Source: Streptosporangium saharense (GTDB lineage: Bacteria > Actinomycetota > Actinomycetes > Streptosporangiales > Streptosporangiaceae). Taken from it: 64,000 nt of DNA. Below the pieces are notes generated by a model. The model saw only the letters and a program-made list of their open reading frames with translations, searched no databases and was not told the origin of the DNA. Below, one piece after another: positions 1 through 28,743 of the stretch (position 1 is its first letter; every line of letters begins with the position of its first letter). The stretch covers positions 598,432 to 662,431 of the forward strand of contig NZ_JACHJP010000001.1 of NCBI RefSeq assembly GCF_014203715.1, given 5' to 3'. The translations under genes were made by a program, and so were the position numbers.

Positions 1-1
1 G

Positions 2-976
2 CTGCGGCGTTCCGGGCTGCCCCCCGCCACCTACCTGTTCACTGCCGTCCACACCCTGGGGACGAGGTTCGAGCCCGGGGCACTGAGCGAGGCGGTCGAG
101 GCCGTGGCCCGTCGGCACGACGCCCTGCGGCTGAGGGTCACCACCCCGGTCCGCAGGCCGTGGAAGGCCGGGATCACCGCGCCGGGCCAGGCCACGATCC
201 CGCTCACCCACGGGAACCCCGCCGACGACCTGTCCGGCCACCTGCGCCGGGCCAGGGCGGAGGTGGACCTGGAGGCGGGCCGTCCCTTCCACGTTGTGGC
301 CGTAACCGACGAAGAGGGGACCCGGCTGGTGGCCGCCGCGCACGGCGCCGCCCTCGACGACCACTCCCTGCACCGGGTACTCGCCGAACTTGCCGGAACC
401 GTACAGAACGGCACGGTGGAACACCCACCGGAGGCGGGTGAGGACGCGCTCGGGCGCTGGCTCGACCTGCTCGCCGGGGGAACCGCCAAGGTGTTCGGTC
501 CCTGGAAACCCGGCCCCGGCGACCGGCTCAGGCTGAGCCTGCCCGTCGCGGGTCCGCCGTCGTGGCCGTCACTGCTGGCGGCCGTGGCACATGTACCCGG
601 TTCCCCGCCGCCGCTCGCCGACCTGGAGATCCCCTCGCTCGCCGGGGTCGGCGCGCTCACCAGGACCTTCCCGATCCGCGCCGACGGCGCCTCCCACGGC
701 GGCGACCCGTCGTCGTACGAGGCGCTGAGCCTGCTCGACCCCCGGGGCGCCGCCGCGCTGCGCGCCCACCCCTCCCGGCAGATCCTCCTGCGCCACCGCC
801 CCGGCGACCCCGCCGAGGAGTACGGCCCCGCCGATCCGACCGAGCAGCACCACCCCCTGGTCATCTCGTACGCGGAGAACACCGGCCGACTCTGGCTGGC
901 CTGCGACGACGCCGTCCTGAACCGTGACGGCGCGGCCGAGCTACTGGCCCGCCTGGGGGACCACACGCACGCCTGA
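2..976 (+). CDS. NRPS, C-terminal fragment ending in an epimerization-like domain (5' end outside window)
   Basis: This frame is open from the window edge and ends at a stop at 974-976, so only the C-terminal ~324 residues of a larger protein are present. The fragment aligns by eye with an epimerization (E) domain: an early [11 protein letters not shown] segment, the position of the HHxxxDG motif, and a [12 protein letters not shown] segment matching the E-domain TVGWFT-FP motif. The catalytic motif is altered to [10 protein letters not shown], with one extra residue and no second consensus His-Gly arrangement, and the usual EGHGRE glutamate motif is not visible. The protein ends directly after this domain, as do NRPS proteins that hand a peptide to a downstream partner, and the next gene opens with a condensation domain 35 bp later. 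Known: E domains convert the carrier-bound residue to D form. Inference: activity of this one is doubtful. Confidence 0.8.
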   Translation: MRRSGLPPATYLFTAVHTLGTRFEPGALSEAVEAVARRHDALRLRVTTPVRRPWKAGITAPGQATIPLTHGNPADDLSGHLRRARAEVDLEAGRPFHVVAVTDEEGTRLVAAAHGAALDDHSLHRVLAELAGTVQNGTVEHPPEAGEDALGRWLDLLAGGTAKVFGPWKPGPGDRLRLSLPVAGPPSWPSLLAAVAHVPGSPPPLADLEIPSLAGVGALTRTFPIRADGASHGGDPSSYEALSLLDPRGAAALRAHPSRQILLRHRPGDPAEEYGPADPTEQHHPLVISYAENTGRLWLACDDAVLNRDGAAELLARLGDHTHA

Positions 977-1010
977 GCGTGCTCCGAACCGACGCATGGA
1001 GACACGAACG

Positions 1011-20171
<19,161 letters not shown>

Positions 20172-20530
20172 GCGGCGCCGTGGACTCCCCGCGTCGTCAC
20201 GGAGTTCCCGGGGCCGTGCCGTACGACGCCTGTGAGGGCCGTTCTGGACCCCATCTGTGCCACAGGGAGAAGGGTTCCCCCGGCCCTACGGCGTCCGTGG
20301 CAGGAAGAGACGCCAGGTCTTCCGCCTGTTCCAAGAGGAGGCAGCGATGAGGAGCTCGTGTCCGTGCCGTAGACAGACGCCCGCCCGTCTTGGCGTCCGC
20401 ATCACCGGCGTCACGGGGAGGCGGCGATGAGGGTCGTCCCGGACCTCTCACGTTCGCGGCGTGATCCACGTCCGTGTCACCGGGTGCTGCCGCGTCACAT
20501 TCGTTCCGGCCGTGCGGTCAGGAGGTCGCG
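20172..20530 (+). other. 359-bp gap with repeated Shine-Dalgarno/start cassettes
   Basis: No convincing gene. A 60-codon frame begins at ATG 20168, overlapping the NRPS stop, but its protein has no recognisable features. The gap carries four similar ribosome-binding/start blocks: GGGAAACAGCGATGAG at the NRPS end, GAGGAGGCAGCGATGAGG near 20347, GGGAGGCGGCGATGAGGG near 20427, and GGAGGTCGCGGTGAGGATC at the real MFS start (20531). The first two internal starts open short frames only. It may be a decayed gene or an expanded leader. Confidence 0.45.
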
Positions 20531-21868
20531 GTGAGGATCGCCCTGGACTTCTCGCCGTTGCGGCGGTCGCGGTCGTTCCGGCTGGTGTTCACCGCGCGGC
20601 TGACCTCCCTGTTCGGTATCGGTCTGCTGATGGTCGCGGTGCCCGTCCAGGTGTACGGCCTGACACGTTCGACGGTGCACCTGGCGGCCGTGGCGACGAC
20701 GGCGGGGGTGTTCGTCTTCGCCGGGACGCTGGCCGGAGGGCTGCTCGCCGACCGGCACGACCGACGTTCGGTCATCCTGACGGCCAGGTCGGCGGCGGGG
20801 ATCGGCTTCCTGCTGCTGGCGGGCAACGCGCTGCTGCCCGAGCCGATGCTGTGGCCGATCTACGCGCTGGCCGCCTGGGACGGCCTGGCCACCGGGATCA
20901 GCGCCAGCACCCTGACCGCGCTGGTGCCGAAGCTCGTCGAACGCGAGGACCTGCCCGCCACCGGAGCACTGCTCAGCCTGACCGCCGACCTGTCGTCGAT
21001 GCTGTCACCCGCGCTCGGCGGGGTGCTGATCGCGATGTGGGGGGTGGCGTCGAACTACGTCGCCGCCGCGCTGGCCACCGCGTTCACCGTCCTGGGCATC
21101 AGCCGCCTGCCCCACTTCCCCGCCTCACCGAGCGGCAGGGAGTCACCAGGCCGTGCGATGGCGGCGGGCCTGGCCTTCGTGCTGCGGCACCGTACGGTCA
21201 GAAGCGTGCTCATCGCCGGGCTGGGCACGATGCTGCTCAGCGGGCCGGTCGTGCTGCTTCCCGCGCTGGTCGCGACCCGCCTCGGCGGCGGCGAGACCAC
21301 CCTGGGCCTGCTCTACAGCGCCCCCGCCGTGGGTGCCGTGCTCGGCTCGCTGACCAGCGGCTGGATCGGGCAGACCCGGCACACCGGCCTGGGACTGCTG
21401 GCCGCCATGCTCGTGATGGGGCTGGCCATCCTGGGCGCCGGCCTCAGCGCCGTCCCCGTCGCCGCCTTCCTGGCCCTCACCGGCTACGGCCTCGGGCGGG
21501 TGCTGACCGACATCCTGCGCTTCACGCTGCTCCAGCGGCACACCCCCGACGAGGTCAGGGGCAGGGTTTCGAGCCTGTGGCAGGCCCAGATCGTGGCCGC
21601 CGCCTCGGTCGGCTCCATGGTCGCAGGGCTTCTCGCCGACGCGTACGGCCCGGCGACCGCTCTCGTCGCCTACGGCACCGGAGCAGCCATCGTCGTGATC
21701 GCGCTAGCCGTACTCCTCACCCCCCTCCGAGCCCCCGACAACGCCAGCACACCCGACCGCGACGCCAACGAAAAACCCGGCAGCGCACCTGTCAGTCCAC
21801 CCGACCCCGTCACCGCGCCCAAGAACGACCCCGACACCCCGCCGATCCGGTCCACCCCGGCCGGTTGA
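20531..21868 (+). CDS. MFS transporter, EntS-like siderophore exporter
   Basis: A 445-residue major facilitator with about 12 hydrophobic segments and the loop 2-3 motif [13 protein letters not shown], typical of MFS carriers. The family is the EntS/enterobactin exporter type (starts [15 protein letters not shown]). Start GTG 20531 is preceded by AGGAGGT at good spacing; an upstream in-frame TTG/ATG would lack a binding site. The last ~45 residues are a Pro/Ser/Asp-rich tail after the final membrane helix, longer than usual for the family and similar in flavour to the repeat tail of the ABC protein downstream. Gene order (NRPS, exporter, mbtH, ABC pair, SIP) suggests it exports the product of the NRPS. 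Only 17 bp separate its stop from mbtH. Confidence 0.88.
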   Translation: MRIALDFSPLRRSRSFRLVFTARLTSLFGIGLLMVAVPVQVYGLTRSTVHLAAVATTAGVFVFAGTLAGGLLADRHDRRSVILTARSAAGIGFLLLAGNALLPEPMLWPIYALAAWDGLATGISASTLTALVPKLVEREDLPATGALLSLTADLSSMLSPALGGVLIAMWGVASNYVAAALATAFTVLGISRLPHFPASPSGRESPGRAMAAGLAFVLRHRTVRSVLIAGLGTMLLSGPVVLLPALVATRLGGGETTLGLLYSAPAVGAVLGSLTSGWIGQTRHTGLGLLAAMLVMGLAILGAGLSAVPVAAFLALTGYGLGRVLTDILRFTLLQRHTPDEVRGRVSSLWQAQIVAAASVGSMVAGLLADAYGPATALVAYGTGAAIVVIALAVLLTPLRAPDNASTPDRDANEKPGSAPVSPPDPVTAPKNDPDTPPIRSTPAG

Positions 21869-21885
21869 ACACTTCTGGAGGTTTC

Positions 21886-22098
21886 ATGAGCAATCCCTTC
21901 GACGACGAGAACGGCACCTTCCTGGTCCTCGTCAACGACGAGAACCAGCATTCGCTCTGGCCGGAGTTCGCCGACATTCCCGCAGGATGGCGGGTGGTCT
22001 TCGGTCCCGGAGCCAGGGACGCCGCCCTCGAATACGTCGAGCGGAACTGGACCGACATGCGCCCGCTCAGCCTCCAGCACGCCATGAGTGGAGCATGA
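21886..22098 (+). CDS. mbtH: MbtH-like NRPS accessory protein
   Basis: A 70-residue protein with the complete MbtH pattern: [10 protein letters not shown] start, SLWP, PAGW and WTDMRP motifs. MbtH proteins bind adenylation domains and are needed for solubility or activity of many actinomycete NRPS enzymes, so this one most likely serves the A domains of the upstream synthetase. A clear GGAGG lies 6 bases before ATG 21886. The stop overlaps the ATG of the next ABC gene (ATGA), so the two are translationally coupled. Confidence 0.96.
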   Translation: MSNPFDDENGTFLVLVNDENQHSLWPEFADIPAGWRVVFGPGARDAALEYVERNWTDMRPLSLQHAMSGA

Positions 22099-24149
22099 CG
22101 ACCATCACCACCGGTCCCGGGCCGTCCGCGACGTCGTGGGCGGCCCGGGACCTGCTCCGCTGGTGCCTGCGTGTCGAGGGGCGGGCCATCGCCGTCGCCA
22201 CCGCCCTGACCACGCTCTGGCAGCTCGCGATCGTCTCGTTGCCGCTGTCGATCCAGCGGGCGCTTGACGACGGGCTCGTGGCCGGGAACCGTACCGCCCT
22301 GCTCACCTGGACCGGGGTGATCGCGGGGACCGGCCTGTTCGCCTGGGTGACCCAGCACGCGGGGCAGCACCTCAACTACATGGCGGGGGCGAAGATCGTC
22401 AACAGGCTCAGGGCGCGCCTGTCCGACCACCTGCTCAGCCTCGACACCCGTACGGCCGGCGCCTTCGGCAGGGGCGATCTCCAGGCGCGCAACTCCCACG
22501 ACGTGGACCTCGTCTGGATCTGGGTCGGCGGCACCGTGGCCGTACCGCACCTGGTCATCGGCCTGGGCGCGGCCGTCGTCGCGGTCGCCGTGCTCGATCC
22601 GCTGCTGGCGTTGCTGTGCGTCGCCGCGATGGCGGTCGTCCTCGTCACGAACGTCGTCTTCGGCAGGGCGCTCGCCACCCGCAGCGCCGCCCTGTCCGCG
22701 GCGCACGGCGAACGCGCCGACCTCGTGGACGAACTGGTCTCCGGCGGTCTCACCGTACGGGGATCCGGTGGAGAGACCGCGCTGCTGCGCGAGCACCACG
22801 CCCGCAGCGCCGAGGTGAGCGGCAGGGCGCTCGACCTCATCAGGGTCGGGGCCAACTGGTCGGCCTCGTCCTCCTTCGTGCCGCTGCTGGCCATCGGCGC
22901 GGGAATCGGCCTGGCGGCGCCCGCCGTACTGGCCGGGACCATGACCGTGGGCGGGCTGACGGCGTTCGCCACGTGGATGCTGATGCTCACCGCGACCTCG
23001 ACCACCCTGTCGGTGCGGATGTCTCAGCGGGCCCAGGCCGTCGAGGCCGCGACCAGGATCGCCGAGGTGCTCGCCACCACCCCCGGGGACACACGGACGG
23101 GCACGACGGTCCCCGAGCACGGCCCGATCGAACTGTCCGGCGTCACCGTCGCCCACGAGGGCCGCACGCTGCTCGGCCCGCTCGACCTCACCGTGGAACC
23201 CGGCGAGTTCGCCGTCGTCACCGGCCCGGTCGCCGGGGGCAAGTCAACGCTGCTGCGCCTGCTGGTCCGCCTCCAGGAGCCGGACGCGGGACGCGTCACC
23301 TACGGCGGCGTCGACCTGCGTGACCTGGACGCCGACGCCCTGCGCGGCCGGATCGGCCTGGTCCCGCAACGTCCCGTCCTGGTCTCCGGGACGGTCGCCG
23401 ACAACCTCACCCTCGGACTTTCCGATCCGCCAGGCCGTACGGCATTGCGGAGGGTCTGCCGGGCGGCGGCGATCCTCGACGAGATCGACGCGCTGCCCGA
23501 CGGGCTGGACACCGTGGTCGGCGAGGGCGGCGCCACCCTGTCCGGTGGGCAGCGCAGAAGGCTCGCCCTGGCCCGCGCGCTGCTGCGCCATCCCGACGTG
23601 CTGCTGCTCGACGACGTGACCTCCGCCGTCGACGAACCGACCGAGGAACGGATGCTCGCGGGCATACGCGAGCTGCTGCCCCACGCCACGATCCTCGCCG
23701 TCAGCCACCGCCCCGCCGTACTACGCACCGCCACCCGAATCATCCCGCTCTCCCCACCCTCGGGATCCACAACCGCGCCGAAGGACGTGGGCCAGTCAGG
23801 AACTCCGGCCCCATCGGGGAGTACGGTCCCGCCGAGAAACCCAACCGCACCGGGAGGCGCGACGCCACCGAAGGGCATGGTCGAGCCAGGGGATCCGGCG
23901 CCACCGGGAGGCGCGTCCGCGTCAGGAGACACGGTTCAGCCAGGGGATCCGATCCCGCCGGGGGACGCGGGCCAGTCAGGAAATCCGGCCCCATCAGGGG
24001 GTACGGCCCCGCCGAGGGACACGATCCCACCAGGAGGCACGACGCCACCAGGGGATCCGATCCCGCCAAGAGACGTGGACCAGTCAGGAAATCCGGCCTC
24101 GCCGGATGGCACGGCTCCTTCGGCAGGTGGGGAGGGGACCCATGGCTGA
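22095..24149 (+). CDS. ABC half-transporter (TMD-NBD) with repetitive C-terminal tail
   Basis: A 684-residue protein: an N-terminal six-helix membrane domain (about residues 25-310), then an ATPase domain (about 335-550). The ATPase shows Walker [10 protein letters not shown] (non-consensus alanine-glycine), signature [11 protein letters not shown], Walker B LLLDDV in which the catalytic glutamate is replaced by Asp, and an H-loop SHRP. After the ATPase comes a 120-residue tail of ten 12-residue Pro/Gly repeats. With the following gene it would form a heterodimer like mycobacterial IrtA/IrtB, which import ferric siderophores at the inner membrane. Inference: the altered Walker B makes this the degenerate ATP site of the pair. 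It starts at ATG 22095 inside the mbtH stop and overlaps the next gene by 8 bp. Confidence 0.88.
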   Translation: MTTITTGPGPSATSWAARDLLRWCLRVEGRAIAVATALTTLWQLAIVSLPLSIQRALDDGLVAGNRTALLTWTGVIAGTGLFAWVTQHAGQHLNYMAGAKIVNRLRARLSDHLLSLDTRTAGAFGRGDLQARNSHDVDLVWIWVGGTVAVPHLVIGLGAAVVAVAVLDPLLALLCVAAMAVVLVTNVVFGRALATRSAALSAAHGERADLVDELVSGGLTVRGSGGETALLREHHARSAEVSGRALDLIRVGANWSASSSFVPLLAIGAGIGLAAPAVLAGTMTVGGLTAFATWMLMLTATSTTLSVRMSQRAQAVEAATRIAEVLATTPGDTRTGTTVPEHGPIELSGVTVAHEGRTLLGPLDLTVEPGEFAVVTGPVAGGKSTLLRLLVRLQEPDAGRVTYGGVDLRDLDADALRGRIGLVPQRPVLVSGTVADNLTLGLSDPPGRTALRRVCRAAAILDEIDALPDGLDTVVGEGGATLSGGQRRRLALARALLRHPDVLLLDDVTSAVDEPTEERMLAGIRELLPHATILAVSHRPAVLRTATRIIPLSPPSGSTTAPKDVGQSGTPAPSGSTVPPRNPTAPGGATPPKGMVEPGDPAPPGGASASGDTVQPGDPIPPGDAGQSGNPAPSGGTAPPRDTIPPGGTTPPGDPIPPRDVDQSGNPASPDGTAPSAGGEGTHG
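23763..24122 (+). repeat. Ten tandem 36-bp units encoding the ABC protein tail
   Basis: Exactly ten 12-codon units, from [12 protein letters not shown] to [12 protein letters not shown] (others: [24 protein letters not shown]). DNA copies of CAGTCAGG at 23793-23800, 23973-23980 and 24081-24088 are spaced 180 and 108 bp, multiples of 36. The period equals that of the A3 insertion of the NRPS, although the encoded sequence differs. It lies wholly after the ATPase domain, so it is unlikely to break transport function. Confidence 0.92.
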
Positions 24150-25842
24150 GGTCACGCTTCTGAAGGACGCGCCGCCCCGGAGTGGGTTGCTGCGGGCCGC
24201 CTGGCCGTACCTGCACGCACATCTGGGACGGATCACGCTCGGGGTGCTCGCGAGCCTGGTCGCCACCGCGTGTGTCGCGCTTGTGCCCGCCGCGGTCGGT
24301 GCCGCCGCGACCGCCGCGCTCGAACGGGACGGGGGCGGGATCACGTTCGCCACGTCCGCCCTGCTCGTGCTGGCCCTCGTGCACCTGGTGCTGCGCCGTG
24401 CCGGGGACCTGTTGCTCGGCGGCGCCGGGGAGCGGGTGGTCAGGGACCTGCGGGAGAAGGCGGTCGGGCACCTAGCCGCGGCGCCGCTGCGGTTCCTGGA
24501 GAGCCATCCGGCCGGTGAGCTGGTCGGCAGGGCCACCGCTGAGATCACCGAACTGTCCACGTTCGTCCGCCAGCAACTCCCGGCGCTGCTGGCCAGTGCC
24601 GGATACCTGGTCGTCGGCGGTTACGTGCTGGTCTCCCGGTCGTGGCAGCTCACGGCGCTGCTGTTCGTCGCGTTCCTGCCGCCCGCGCTGTTCGTGCTGC
24701 ACCGCTTCCGGGTCAAATCGGCGACCGCCTGGGACGCCGAGGCCGCCTGCCAGGCCAGGGTGGCCGCGACCTTCGCCGAGGGACTCGAAGCCCGCGAGAC
24801 GTTGCAGCTGGCGGGCGCCAGGGAGCAGTGGGGACGCCGCTACGCCCGCGACAACGACCGCCTGCTCACCGGGATCGCGCGCACCACCCAGGCGCTCAAC
24901 ACCATGACCGCCATCCAGTTCTTCGAGTGCCTGACGATCGCGGGGGTGATCCTGCTCGGTGGTTCGCTGCTCGGCGGTGGCCCCGAGGGCGTCGGAACCG
25001 TTGTGGTGTTCGTGCTCGCCTCCCGGGGCATGTTCGACTCCTTCATGGAGCTGACCCGTCTTGCCGGTGCCGTACAGCGGACCGGGGTTGGCCTGGCACG
25101 CGTCCTCGACCTGCTGACCGCGACCACCGTCAGGCGGACCGTCACCCCCGCACCGCAGGAGAGCGGGCAGGGGCTGGCGCTGCGCGGGGTGTGGTTCGGC
25201 TACCAGCCGGGGACCGACGTCCTGCGCGGCGTCACGCTGACCTTCCCGCCGGGGGACAGGACCGTCGTCGTCGGCCCGACCGGCGCGGGCAAGTCCACCC
25301 TCGCGAAGATCATCGCGGGCCTGTACCACCCCGACCGGGGACACGTGCTGCACGACGGCGTCGATCTGACCACCCTCCCGCCGGAGGAGGCCAGGCGGCG
25401 TGTCGTCCTCATCCCGCAGGACGTGCAGACCATGCGCGGCACGATCGCCGACAACCTCACCCTCGGCTCTGGCGCCGACCGCGCCGCCGTACTGGACGCC
25501 GTGGACAGGCTCGGGCTCGGCGACTGGCTGCGCGGCCTGCCCGACGGGCTCGACACCCAGACCGGGGCCAGGGGAACCCTCCTGTCGGCGGGTGAGCGCC
25601 AGCTCGTCGGGCTCATCAGGGCCGTGCTGCTCGACCCCGCGGTCCTCGTCCTCGACGAGGCCACCGCCGACGTCGATCCGGCCACCTCGGCCCTCATCGA
25701 GGGGGCCTTCGACCGGCAGACGGGCGACCGCACCCTGATCGTGGTCGCGCACCGCCGCAGCACCATCGACCGTTTCACCCGGCGCGTACGGCTCCGCGAA
25801 GGCGTCGCCGTGACCGGCACCATCAGCGAGGAGACACAATGA
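24142..25842 (+). CDS. ABC half-transporter (TMD-NBD), partner of the preceding gene
   Basis: A 566-residue fused membrane/ATPase protein. The membrane half covers about residues 20-310; the ATPase half has Walker A GPTGAGKST, Walker B VLVLDEATADVD with an intact catalytic Glu, and an H-loop VAHRRS. The signature motif reads LSAGERQL instead of LSGGQ. Combined with the variant Walker B of the first subunit, this indicates an asymmetric heterodimer with one weakened site. ATG 24142 has GGAGGGG just upstream and begins inside the end of the preceding gene. Its stop overlaps the start of the siderophore-interacting protein, so import and iron release are coupled in translation. An IrtAB-like ferric siderophore importer is the likely role; export cannot be excluded. 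Confidence 0.88.
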   Translation: MAEVTLLKDAPPRSGLLRAAWPYLHAHLGRITLGVLASLVATACVALVPAAVGAAATAALERDGGGITFATSALLVLALVHLVLRRAGDLLLGGAGERVVRDLREKAVGHLAAAPLRFLESHPAGELVGRATAEITELSTFVRQQLPALLASAGYLVVGGYVLVSRSWQLTALLFVAFLPPALFVLHRFRVKSATAWDAEAACQARVAATFAEGLEARETLQLAGAREQWGRRYARDNDRLLTGIARTTQALNTMTAIQFFECLTIAGVILLGGSLLGGGPEGVGTVVVFVLASRGMFDSFMELTRLAGAVQRTGVGLARVLDLLTATTVRRTVTPAPQESGQGLALRGVWFGYQPGTDVLRGVTLTFPPGDRTVVVGPTGAGKSTLAKIIAGLYHPDRGHVLHDGVDLTTLPPEEARRRVVLIPQDVQTMRGTIADNLTLGSGADRAAVLDAVDRLGLGDWLRGLPDGLDTQTGARGTLLSAGERQLVGLIRAVLLDPAVLVLDEATADVDPATSALIEGAFDRQTGDRTLIVVAHRRSTIDRFTRRVRLREGVAVTGTISEETQ

Positions 25843-26708
25843 CGGACGGCCTGTACACCGCGGAGGTCCTGCGGACCCGGTACGTGACCCCCCTGATGGT
25901 CAGGGTCACCCTCGGCGGGCCCGGCCTGTACGGCTTCGCCGGCAGCGGCGTCCCCGACGAGTATTTCAAGATGTTCTTCCCGGCGCCGGGCCGTACGGCA
26001 CCCACGATGCCCGACGTCGTGGACGGCCGCTGGGTCTATCCGCCCGGAGAGCCGGAGCCCGAGCTGCGCACCTACACCGTGCGCCGCTACGACGCCGCGG
26101 CCGGGGAACTCGACGTGGACTTCGTCGTCCACGAGGGCGGCGTCGCGGGTCCCTGGGCCGTCGCCGCCCGGCCCGGTGACAGGGTGGGGCTCGCGGCCCC
26201 GCACGGCGTCTACCGCCCGCCCGCGGACACCGGCCTGCGGCTGCTCCTGGCCGACGCCACAGCCCTGCCCGCCGTGGGACGCATCATCGAGGAACTGCCC
26301 GAGGGGGCGCGGGCCACGGCCTACGTCGAGGTGGCCGGGCCCGCCGAGCACCAGGAGTTCGAGACCGCGGGCGAGGTGGAGGTCACCTGGATCCACCCCG
26401 GCGACGGGACCGGCCTTGAGCAGGTCCTCAGGGCCCACGATCTCGACGCGACGACCTACGTGTGGGCGGCGGGCGAGGCCGGGGTCATGCGGGCCATCCG
26501 CAGGCACCTGCGCCACGAGCGCGGCCTGCCCGCCGAGCGGTACGCCACCCTCGGCTACTGGCGTCCGGCCGCAGAGGAGTGGCAGCGCCGCTTCTCACGG
26601 GTCGCCGACGACGTACGGGCCAAGGTCGCCGAGGCGCGCAGCAGCGGCAAGGACAGCGAGGAGTGCCAGGACGAGTTCGACGCGGCGCTGGAGGCGGCGG
26701 GGCTGTGA
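25839..26708 (+). CDS. Siderophore-interacting protein (FAD-dependent ferric-siderophore reductase)
   Basis: A 289-residue protein of the SIP/ViuB family. It has an N-terminal flavin-binding barrel with the RTYTVRRY segment (the RxYT motif of FAD contact) at about residues 77-84, a GPWAV region, and a C-terminal NAD(P)H-binding half ending in a characteristic GYWRP and a Glu/Lys-rich helix. Such proteins reduce Fe(III) bound to imported siderophores in the cytoplasm and release iron. The start ATG overlaps the stop of the ABC gene by four bases, and the stop overlaps the methyltransferase start, placing it inside the siderophore operon. Confidence 0.92.
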   Translation: MTDGLYTAEVLRTRYVTPLMVRVTLGGPGLYGFAGSGVPDEYFKMFFPAPGRTAPTMPDVVDGRWVYPPGEPEPELRTYTVRRYDAAAGELDVDFVVHEGGVAGPWAVAARPGDRVGLAAPHGVYRPPADTGLRLLLADATALPAVGRIIEELPEGARATAYVEVAGPAEHQEFETAGEVEVTWIHPGDGTGLEQVLRAHDLDATTYVWAAGEAGVMRAIRRHLRHERGLPAERYATLGYWRPAAEEWQRRFSRVADDVRAKVAEARSSGKDSEECQDEFDAALEAAGL

Positions 26709-27439
26709 GCGAGGTCACCGAGGACCGCTACGCCGACTTCTACACCCGTCAGCTCGCCAGCCCCACCCTGGCCCGCATCTACCGCGAGGTGTACGGCGAC
26801 GACCACCCGGAGGAGCTCAGGCCGTTCGGCTTCGTCACCCGCACCGACCTGGCCCGCTTCGCCGACCTGCTGTCGCTGCGGCCCGGGGAACTGCTCGTGG
26901 ACGTCGGCTGCGGCAGGGGAGGGCCGGGCGTCTCCCTGGCCAGGGACGCGGGGGCCCGCCTGCTCGGTCTCGATCCGGTCGAGTCCGCCGTGCGCGGCGC
27001 CCGCGAACTGAGTGTCACGCTCGGCCTTCCCGAGGCCCGCTTCGAGATCGGCGGCTTCACCGCGACGGGACTCGGCGACGCCTCCTGCGACGCCGTACTG
27101 AGCGTGGACGCCCTGTGGATGGTGTGGAACAAGCGCGCGGCGTTCGCCGAGATGGCCAGGATCCTGCGTCCCGGCGGCAGGCTGGTGTTCAGCACCTGGG
27201 AGCCGGGCTATCTCGACCACGCCAAGATGCTCGTCCGCGCGGGCTTCACCGTCACCGCGAAAGAAGAAGCGCACCGCTGGCTCGAACGGCAGCTTGAGGT
27301 CTACCGCCTTGTCCTCCAGGAGGCCGACACGCTGCGGGAGGAGCTGGGGCCGGGCGCCCCGGTCCTGCTGGCCGAGGCCAAGGACACCCCCGCGACCCTG
27401 CCGGACACCCCCCGATACATCATCGCGGCGACCCTGTGA
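26705..27439 (+). CDS. SAM-dependent class I methyltransferase
   Basis: A 244-residue protein with the Rossmann SAM motif VDVGCGRGGPG (about residues 63-73), an acidic loop GLDP, and the post-motif LRPGGRLVFSTWEPG. It resembles small-molecule methyltransferases of the UbiE/ubiquinone type rather than rRNA enzymes. Start GTG 26705 overlaps the SIP stop as GTGA. As the last gene of the NRPS operon it may N- or O-methylate the siderophore or a precursor, but the substrate cannot be read from sequence. A short inverted repeat follows its stop. Confidence 0.85.
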   Translation: MSEVTEDRYADFYTRQLASPTLARIYREVYGDDHPEELRPFGFVTRTDLARFADLLSLRPGELLVDVGCGRGGPGVSLARDAGARLLGLDPVESAVRGARELSVTLGLPEARFEIGGFTATGLGDASCDAVLSVDALWMVWNKRAAFAEMARILRPGGRLVFSTWEPGYLDHAKMLVRAGFTVTAKEEAHRWLERQLEVYRLVLQEADTLREELGPGAPVLLAEAKDTPATLPDTPRYIIAATL

Positions 27440-27469
27440 GGCGACTTCCGAAGTTGTTGATTCACCTGA

Positions 27470-27487
27470 AGTGATCGACTGATCACT
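27470..27487 (+). terminator. Short inverted repeat after the siderophore operon
   Basis: AGTGATC and GATCACT face each other across GACT, 30 bp after the methyltransferase stop. The stem is only 7 bp and no T-run follows, so it may be a weak terminator or an operator. Confidence 0.3.
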
Positions 27488-27633
27488 GGTAGACACGTCA
27501 TCGGTGGGCGCGGTGCTGGAGGAGGAACCGGGCCCACCCGAGGGGAAGGGACGGGACCATGGCCGCCGCCGCACGCCAGCCCCACCCCGTCCGTCCCCTG
27601 TCACCGCGTTCGAGCATGCCGTACGGCCCGGCC

Positions 27634-28743
27634 TCAGTTGTGGTCGGCGGGAGAGTCGTCGGTGGGCGGTTCCGCGGGCTCGGGGGCGTAGATCAGCCCG
27701 ATGGGAAGCGCCCCGTCGGTGTTCCACGGGGCCTGGGTGAGCTGTTCGGAGGCGCCGTCGAACTTCCGTGCGGCCTTGGGATGCCCGTTGTTGTCGGCGC
27801 GGCTGAACCAACTGGCCGCGGCCCAGTCTTCTCCCTTGCTCTGGTGGATCATCGCCAGCCGGTAGGCCGCGTCCGCCTGCCCGTGGTTCCCGGCCAGCCG
27901 GTAGAAGAACATCGCGACGCTGAGGTGCTCCGGCCCCGCCCGCTGGTAGTGACGGCCGTAGCGGTAGGCGAGCTCGGCGGCGGCCCGCAGCTGCTGCGGA
28001 TCGTTGAACAGCGCGGGCGCGTCGGCGTGCCCCGCGTCCCCGGCCCGGCGCAGCCACTGCCGTCCCTCCTCCGGCCAGCCCTTCAGCAGGGCGATGACGG
28101 CAAGGCGCATGCAGTCGTCACCGTTGCCGACGTCGCTGTGCTGCAGCAGCCGGGCCCCGGTCCTGCCGTAGACCTCCAGCCGGTGCTGATCGTCCTCGGA
28201 CAGCGGGGGCTCACCGGTGGTGTCGGACCGCTGCCGCGTCCTGCGCGGAAGCGCGGGCCGCTGCTCCCGGTCTTCTTCCCGGTCTTCTGGCCGGGGCCGT
28301 ACGGCGGGCGGGGTGAACGGCGAGGGCTCGTCCTGAGGCAGCGGTGAAAGCGTCTCCACCGACGGCGGCCTCCGGGACTCGGGGGCGTCGCGGTCGGCGG
28401 GGTCGCTGTGGGTGGGATTGCCGAGGTGGGCGGCGCGCCAGCGCCGGTGCCAGACGTCCGTGTCCCCCAGGGTGCTCACGTCGAGTCCGGTCCGCTCCGC
28501 GGCTGTCGTGCAGGCGGCCACGAAGGAGGACACCCATGGCCAGCCGGGGACGCGCTTGCGCTTCCCGCTGAGGATGTCGTGGGTGGTGCTCTCGGTCAGC
28601 TCCCTCGCCAGGCCCGGGTTCTTCCCCGACGGCCGAGAGATTCTGCGCAGGTCGGACAGCGTGGGGGAACCGGCCAACTCACGCAGCTCGTTGAGCTGCG
28701 CGATGAAGGCGCGTAGCGTCGCGACGTGGTGTGAGTGAGCCAT
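27634..28743 (-). CDS. XRE-type helix-turn-helix protein with Sel1/TPR-like repeats
   Basis: A 369-residue protein. The N-terminal ~75 residues form a Cro/C1-like helix-turn-helix (LARELTESTTHDILSGKRKRVPGW, shown here as LARELTESTT then HDILSGKRKR). A Pro/Arg/Glu-rich linker follows, then about residues 195-340 contain Sel1-like repeats (GRHYQRAGPEHLSVAMFFY, AYRLAMIHQSKGEDWAAA). Actinomycetes hold many such HTH-repeat proteins, usually orphan regulators or sensors. Start ATG at 28743 (MAHSHHVATL) is preferred because a GGGGG stretch lies 5-9 bases upstream; ATG 28797 has no binding site. It is divergent from the nucleoside-hydrolase-like gene across a repeat-rich gap, which it may regulate. 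Confidence 0.75.
   Translation of the reverse strand: MAHSHHVATLRAFIAQLNELRELAGSPTLSDLRRISRPSGKNPGLARELTESTTHDILSGKRKRVPGWPWVSSFVAACTTAAERTGLDVSTLGDTDVWHRRWRAAHLGNPTHSDPADRDAPESRRPPSVETLSPLPQDEPSPFTPPAVRPRPEDREEDREQRPALPRRTRQRSDTTGEPPLSEDDQHRLEVYGRTGARLLQHSDVGNGDDCMRLAVIALLKGWPEEGRQWLRRAGDAGHADAPALFNDPQQLRAAAELAYRYGRHYQRAGPEHLSVAMFFYRLAGNHGQADAAYRLAMIHQSKGEDWAAASWFSRADNNGHPKAARKFDGASEQLTQAPWNTDGALPIGLIYAPEPAEPPTDDSPADHN

Noticed and set aside
977..1010. Iron-box (DmdR/IdeR-type) operator before the NRPS gene
   Set aside because: The 34-bp gap holds only the ribosome-binding site; any iron-responsive operator must lie upstream of the window.
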